Below, piece after piece: positions 55,753 through 58,739 of a DNA stretch of 58,739 nt. The stretch is from Spirochaetota bacterium (GTDB lineage: Bacteria; Spirochaetota; Spirochaetia; B11-G9): positions 1-58,739 of the forward strand of contig JAJRQE010000026.1 of assembly GCA_024280415.1 (NCBI GenBank). Direction: 5' to 3'. Position 1 is the first letter of the stretch. Every line of letters begins with the position of its first letter. The notes under the pieces were generated by a model. The model saw only the letters and a list, made by a program, of their open reading frames with translations, had not been told where the DNA came from and ran no database searches. Both the position numbers and the translations under genes were made by a program.

Positions 55753-56660
55753 AAGAAAACGAGTTGCTAAACAAAACACTAGAGATTCTTGAAAAAAAAG
55801 GGAGTAAGCCGGCTTATAGTTTTATATCCTCAAATCTAAATTGTTTGGAAGCTCTATCGAGTCAAGTTTATAATTTTCTATATTGCCTTGCTGCCACATC
55901 AAATAAAAAAGGCGAAGCATTAAATTGGCTAACAATGGCCATTATAAAAAACAAAATATGGTATAGACCTGAAGTATTTGATGATGAAGACTTAAATTCA
56001 ATTAGGCAAGAAAAAATATTCTTAAAGGTTTTGAAGATCTCAAATGAACGATATCTTGAAGCATTAAAAGAAACATCAACTGTTATTTCCTGGAAAAAAA
56101 GAACTTGTGATAATATCATGCTCTGTTTACATGGAAATCAACAAAATAATGATATGAATAAAGAACACTGGAATTGTTTCAAAAATAGTAATTTACAGGT
56201 TGAATACTTACAATCCAAGGAGATTGATTCATATAATTTATTCAGATGGGAAGATCAGGGAAGTGGCTCGAAACACCTTAAAAGTTCATTAGTTCAAATG
56301 GATTGGGACTCGTATCAAACAAGAATATTAAGTGGTTTTTCTTCTGGTTGTAATGTGATATTAAAAGCAATGCTTGAAGAAGAGATCACTTGTGAGAAAA
56401 TTATCTTGCAATCCCCATGGATTCCAATAATCGAGAAATCTGGTGATTTAATTGCTAAGAAAATTAAAAAACTAAACATTCAGGTTTTAATAGTGTGTGG
56501 TGACTAGGATCTAGATTGTTTTCCTTTATACAAATCATTCTTAAAGTGTGCTAATGAAAGTGATTTAAAAATCAGTGCAAATATTATTACAGGATTGAAT
56601 CATGATTATCCAGAAAACTTTAAGGGAATAGTTACGAATTTTATTTATAAAGATAGTTAA
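55749..56660 (+). pseudogene. Alpha/beta hydrolase gene interrupted by an in-frame TAG
   Basis: The first 252 codons carry an N-terminal helical region and then an alpha/beta hydrolase core with MLCLHGNQQN (oxyanion region) and SGFSSGCNVILKAM (nucleophile elbow, G-x-S-x-G). The frame stops at TAG (56505-56507) directly after LIVCGD. Reading on in frame gives DLDCFPLYKSFLKCANESDL and GLNHDYPENF, which would supply the catalytic Asp region and His, up to TAA at 56660. It is thus one gene with a single nonsense codon, flanked by IS remnants. A good RBS (AAGGAG, 7 nt) precedes ATG 55749. Confidence 0.75.
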
Positions 56661-56685
56661 AATGGAATAATAAGAGGTGAGGATC

Positions 56686-56727
56686 ATGGATACTGCAAAA
56701 ATATTTGATAGAGAATCTGGAAATTAA
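56686..56727 (+). pseudogene. Possible vapB antitoxin 5' remnant
   Basis: A good RBS (GGTGAGG) precedes MDTAKIFDRESGN-stop. MDTAKIF is the usual opening of VapB-type antitoxins, but the AbrB-like remainder is absent. With only 13 codons this may be chance. Confidence 0.25.
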
Positions 56728-56796
56728 AAATTGGGTTAAGAACAGTTGAAGGGGACGGGGGAACCAGAACTCAGGCTCATACCCCGAACTGTCCCA

Positions 56797-57540
56797 TTAC
56801 GTGAAAAACGGGAGGAACCAGGGTTCCAACGATGTAAAGACCAGAACAATTAACAAGCCAGGAAGAAAATTTGCTGTTTTTATCTCTTTCAACCCCAGTA
56901 GATTAATTCCAATCATTAGAACAAGAATCCCTCCCAGACCAGATAATTCTGTCAACCCATGCTCCCCTATCAAAGGGGCAACCCATTGAGCCAGTAATGT
57001 CAGACCACCCTGATATAATAAAATAGTGATTACAGAAAAAATTACACCGATACCCATAGCAGCAGTAAACATTACTGCCATAAATCCATCCAGAACAGAT
57101 TTCATTAGTATTAAATCATAATCTCCCTCTGCACCTGCTTTAATCGCACCAACAATAGTCATAGCACCTACACAGAATAAAACAGAAGCATTTAAAAAAC
57201 CATGTGCAAATGATTTATCTGAATCCTCTGTCCCTAATTTCGAATTGGCTCTTTTCCTTCTTCCCGAAGGGGTAAAATGTCTTTCAAGAAAAGATCCCAT
57301 ATTCAATATATGATCCTCAATTTTCCACAGACTCCCAAGTATTCCACCAAAGAAGAGAGAAATAATCACATAAAGAATCATTTGAGATTCGAAAGCCATC
57401 TGCATGCCTATTACAAGAGTCAAAACACCGGCACTTGTAAAAACAACATCTTTTATCTCGGAACTTATTTTTCGATGCAGGGTCAGACCAATCAGGGAGC
57501 CAATAATTACAGTAATACAGTTTATTATAGTTGCTATCAT
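56797..57540 (-). CDS. DUF554-family membrane protein
   Basis: About 247 residues with 6-7 membrane segments: IATIINCITVIIGSLIGLTL, VVFTSAGVLTLVIGMQMA, ILYVIISLFFGGILGSLWKI, FLNASVLFCVGAMTIVGAIK, LSGLGGILVLMIGINLLGLK and others. These are the DUF554 (YdfK-like) hallmarks; function is unknown, perhaps transport. I choose ATG 57540, where homologues begin; the longer frame to 57645 overlaps the next gene. TTCACA-17-TATAGT ends 6 nt from this ATG and there is no Shine-Dalgarno, so it is predicted to be leaderless. Confidence 0.85.
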   Translation of the reverse strand: MIATIINCITVIIGSLIGLTLHRKISSEIKDVVFTSAGVLTLVIGMQMAFESQMILYVIISLFFGGILGSLWKIEDHILNMGSFLERHFTPSGRRKRANSKLGTEDSDKSFAHGFLNASVLFCVGAMTIVGAIKAGAEGDYDLILMKSVLDGFMAVMFTAAMGIGVIFSVITILLYQGGLTLLAQWVAPLIGEHGLTELSGLGGILVLMIGINLLGLKEIKTANFLPGLLIVLVFTSLEPWFLPFFT

Positions 57541-57546
57541 AAGGGT

Positions 57547-57575
57547 ACTATAACAAATAGGGATAATATTGTGAA
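57547..57575 (-). promoter_or_regulatory. Promoter of the DUF554 gene, predicting a leaderless transcript
   Basis: Reverse-strand TTCACA (57575-57570), 17 bp, TATAGT (57552-57547), then six bases (ACCCTT) to the ATG at 57540. Same arrangement as ptsI. Confidence 0.65.
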
Positions 57576-57588
57576 GAACTCCTAACAA

Positions 57589-57618
57589 TTGACAACAAAG
57601 AGTCGATGATTGTATTAT
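57589..57618 (+). promoter_or_regulatory. Promoter of the Cys-rich protein gene
   Basis: TTGACA (57589-57594), 18 bp, TATTAT (57613-57618). The start near 57625 leaves a short leader that contains GGGAG before ATG 57644. Confidence 0.7.
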
Positions 57619-57643
57619 ATATACCACAAAAAGGGAGAAATGC

Positions 57644-57952
57644 ATGCTGAATGCTGAATCCGTTATGACAGAATCAAAAGTTAATGCAACAGAAAAAATT
57701 TACTGTGCAAACTGCATACACTGCAAACTTGTAAAAAGCAGTAAAGACAGTGGAAACCAATACTACCTAAGAGTTAAGTGTACCGCAGGAAAATGGAAAA
57801 AGAAACTTGGTGAAGAAAAAGTATATAAATACTTTACAGTAGCCAGACGATCTCTGGACTCCTGTGATGCGTACGGACCTATGGGAGATCCGGCAGACTT
57901 CATCAAAGAGCTTAAAAAAACTCTCCCGATAAAAGATGAAATTTATTCATAA
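57644..57952 (+). CDS. Small Cys-rich protein, possibly metal-binding
   Basis: 102 residues, not recognised. Cysteines at 21, 24, 27, 46 and 74 (YCANCIHCKLV, then VKCTAGKW and SLDSCDAYGPMGD) suggest a small zinc- or iron-binding module. GGGAG lies 6 nt upstream of the ATG and a consensus promoter precedes it. The next gene starts 13 nt after its stop, so the two are likely co-transcribed. Confidence 0.7.
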   Translation: MLNAESVMTESKVNATEKIYCANCIHCKLVKSSKDSGNQYYLRVKCTAGKWKKKLGEEKVYKYFTVARRSLDSCDAYGPMGDPADFIKELKKTLPIKDEIYS

Positions 57953-57965
57953 CAGAGAAGGACGA

Positions 57966-58328
57966 ATGAAAAAACTTGTAATATTGTTAACTGTAGTAAT
58001 TCTATTTTCCTCGTGTGTTACCAAACCACAGGAAATTGATGAATCACTCAACCCTGCAGAGCTCTTTCAGCTTGCGCAGGCAGCATCTGAATCCAAAAAC
58101 TATGATACAGCCATTAATTACTATGAGGTCTTTATACGAAATTATTCTGATGATATTCAACGCTTGGTTGAAGCAGAATATGAAATTGCTTTTATAACCT
58201 ATAAACAGGGTGATAAAAACAGAGCAAAAAATCTATTTACCAGTCTTCTAAAAAGGTATGAAGGTGACGGATCTCAGGTACTCCCTGCATGGCCTATGGT
58301 TCTATCCCAAAAACTACTAAAAAAATAA
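57966..58328 (+). CDS. TPR-type lipoprotein
   Basis: 120 residues starting MKKLVILLTVVILFSSCVTK, with a lipobox (L-F-S-S-C) and then two to three TPR helices (YDTAINYYEVFIRNYSDD, EYEIAFITYKQGDKNRAKNL). It is probably a periplasm-facing lipoprotein acting as an adaptor. AGAAGG lies just before ATG 57966; a start ten codons earlier would overlap the previous gene and mask the signal. Confidence 0.75.
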   Translation: MKKLVILLTVVILFSSCVTKPQEIDESLNPAELFQLAQAASESKNYDTAINYYEVFIRNYSDDIQRLVEAEYEIAFITYKQGDKNRAKNLFTSLLKRYEGDGSQVLPAWPMVLSQKLLKK

Positions 58329-58361
58329 ATACCGAAACTATGTAAATATTTTTTAAAAGAT

Positions 58362-58398
58362 CAGCTATAGAGATATAAGGTTAACACCTCTATAGCTG
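58362..58398. terminator. Inverted repeat between convergent genes
   Basis: CAGCTATAGAG and CTCTATAGCTG form an 11-bp stem with a 15-nt loop between the lipoprotein gene and the convergent EamA gene. T-runs are short, so it is a likely but not textbook bidirectional terminator. Confidence 0.6.
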
Positions 58399-58739
58399 TT
58401 AACGTCTCCTTAAAAATTTTCCATCCACAATCAGTAATCCAATTGTTATAATTCCAAATCCAAGAAAAGATCTCAAGCCTGGTGTTTCTCCAAGTAGCAA
58501 CATTCCCAAAAGGAGAGCAGTAAGAGGAATCAAAAATGTGACAAGGAGAAGATTCGTCGGGCCGATTCTTGATAATAATCTGAAATAGATCAGATATGCC
58601 AGTGCTGTGGAAAACAGTGCAATACTTACCATCGAAATCCAGGTGGCATTAACAATCGTAATATTTCCTGGCTTATCGATAAAAACTACAAGAGGAAGCA
58701 AATATATTGAAGCTGCAGTAAGCATTCCCGCCGTAAGAA
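58399..58739 (-). CDS. EamA/DMT-family transporter, C-terminal part (runs off the window)
   Basis: The reverse strand is open from the window edge. The visible ~113 residues have four membrane helices (LTAASIYLLPLVVF, WISMVSIALFSTALAYLIYF, TNLLLVTFLIPLTALLLGML, FLGFGIITIGLLIVDG). The G-E-T-P-x-x-R-x-F-x-G pattern in the last loop is typical of EamA drug/metabolite exporters. It ends KFLRRR. Substrate unknown. Confidence 0.85.
   Translation of the reverse strand, partial: LTAGMLTAASIYLLPLVVFIDKPGNITIVNATWISMVSIALFSTALAYLIYFRLLSRIGPTNLLLVTFLIPLTALLLGMLLLGETPGLRSFLGFGIITIGLLIVDGKFLRRR

Noticed and set aside
1-58739. CRISPR arrays, prophage or replication-origin signatures.
   Set aside because: No regularly spaced direct repeats with unique spacers, no phage structural genes and no DnaA-box cluster were seen.

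Overview
The window comes from a spirochaete, probably a free-living, Spirochaeta-like member of the Spirochaetales. Four things point there: a very long single-TM coiled-coil protein of the SpiroCoCo type next to grpE; the asparagine at the rifampicin position of RNA polymerase beta that is typical of spirochaetes; the envelope and glycogen genes; and the style of the ribosomal proteins. The DNA is AT-rich. Most of it (about 1-50,900) is transcribed on the minus strand. Only a GerMN gene and the right end read on the plus strand.

Region 1 (1-15,800, minus) runs ptsI - der - a 47-codon small ORF - a secreted cysteine-peptidase-like protein - a decayed PD-(D/E)XK/AAA relic - a large secreted TPR protein - a predicted beta-barrel protein - exbB/tolQ - exbD/tolR - a TonB-like gene - a HAD phosphatase - the SpiroCoCo coiled-coil protein - the start of grpE. 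The overlapping stop/start codons of TPR/barrel/ExbB/ExbD/TonB suggest one envelope-spanning, proton-driven machine with unknown cargo. Region 2 (15,900-23,100) has a GerMN lipoprotein-like gene on plus, then tlyA, ymdB (GTG start) and rny as one RNA-metabolism operon, and a 1033-residue two-TM sensor-like protein with in-frame acidic minisatellites.

Region 3 (23,100-50,940, minus) is one of the longest ribosomal superoperons possible: tRNA-Thr - rpmG - tRNA-Trp - secE - nusG - rplKAJL - rpoB - rpoC - rpsL - rpsG - tuf - the S10/spc/alpha genes down to rplQ, closed by a strong intrinsic terminator. fusA, adk, map and infA are absent from it. Hairpins or attenuator-like signals sit at nusG/rplK, rplL/rpoB, rpoC/rpsL, rpsG/tuf and tuf/rpsJ. 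The roughly 280-nt leader of tuf has its own consensus promoter and a multi-branched fold ending in a U-rich tract. Two essential genes are interrupted as written: rpoB by an in-frame TAA, rplX by a one-base deletion.

Region 4 (51,000-58,739) is accessory: glycogen phosphorylase, an M20 amidohydrolase, remnants of IS630 and IS1380 transposases, an alpha/beta hydrolase gene broken by TAG, a DUF554 membrane protein, a small Cys-rich protein, a TPR lipoprotein and the end of an EamA transporter.

The signals most worth following are: (i) a repeated promoter geometry in which a -10 box lies 6-7 nt from an ATG that has no Shine-Dalgarno sequence (ptsI, GerMN gene, DUF554, possibly two more), implying leaderless mRNAs; (ii) the structured tuf leader; (iii) three GTAG-ended palindromes in intergenic sites; (iv) the TPR/barrel/Exb/TonB cluster; and (v) the disrupted rpoB and rplX. 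All functional calls rest on reading the sequence and remembered family features; no database search was possible.
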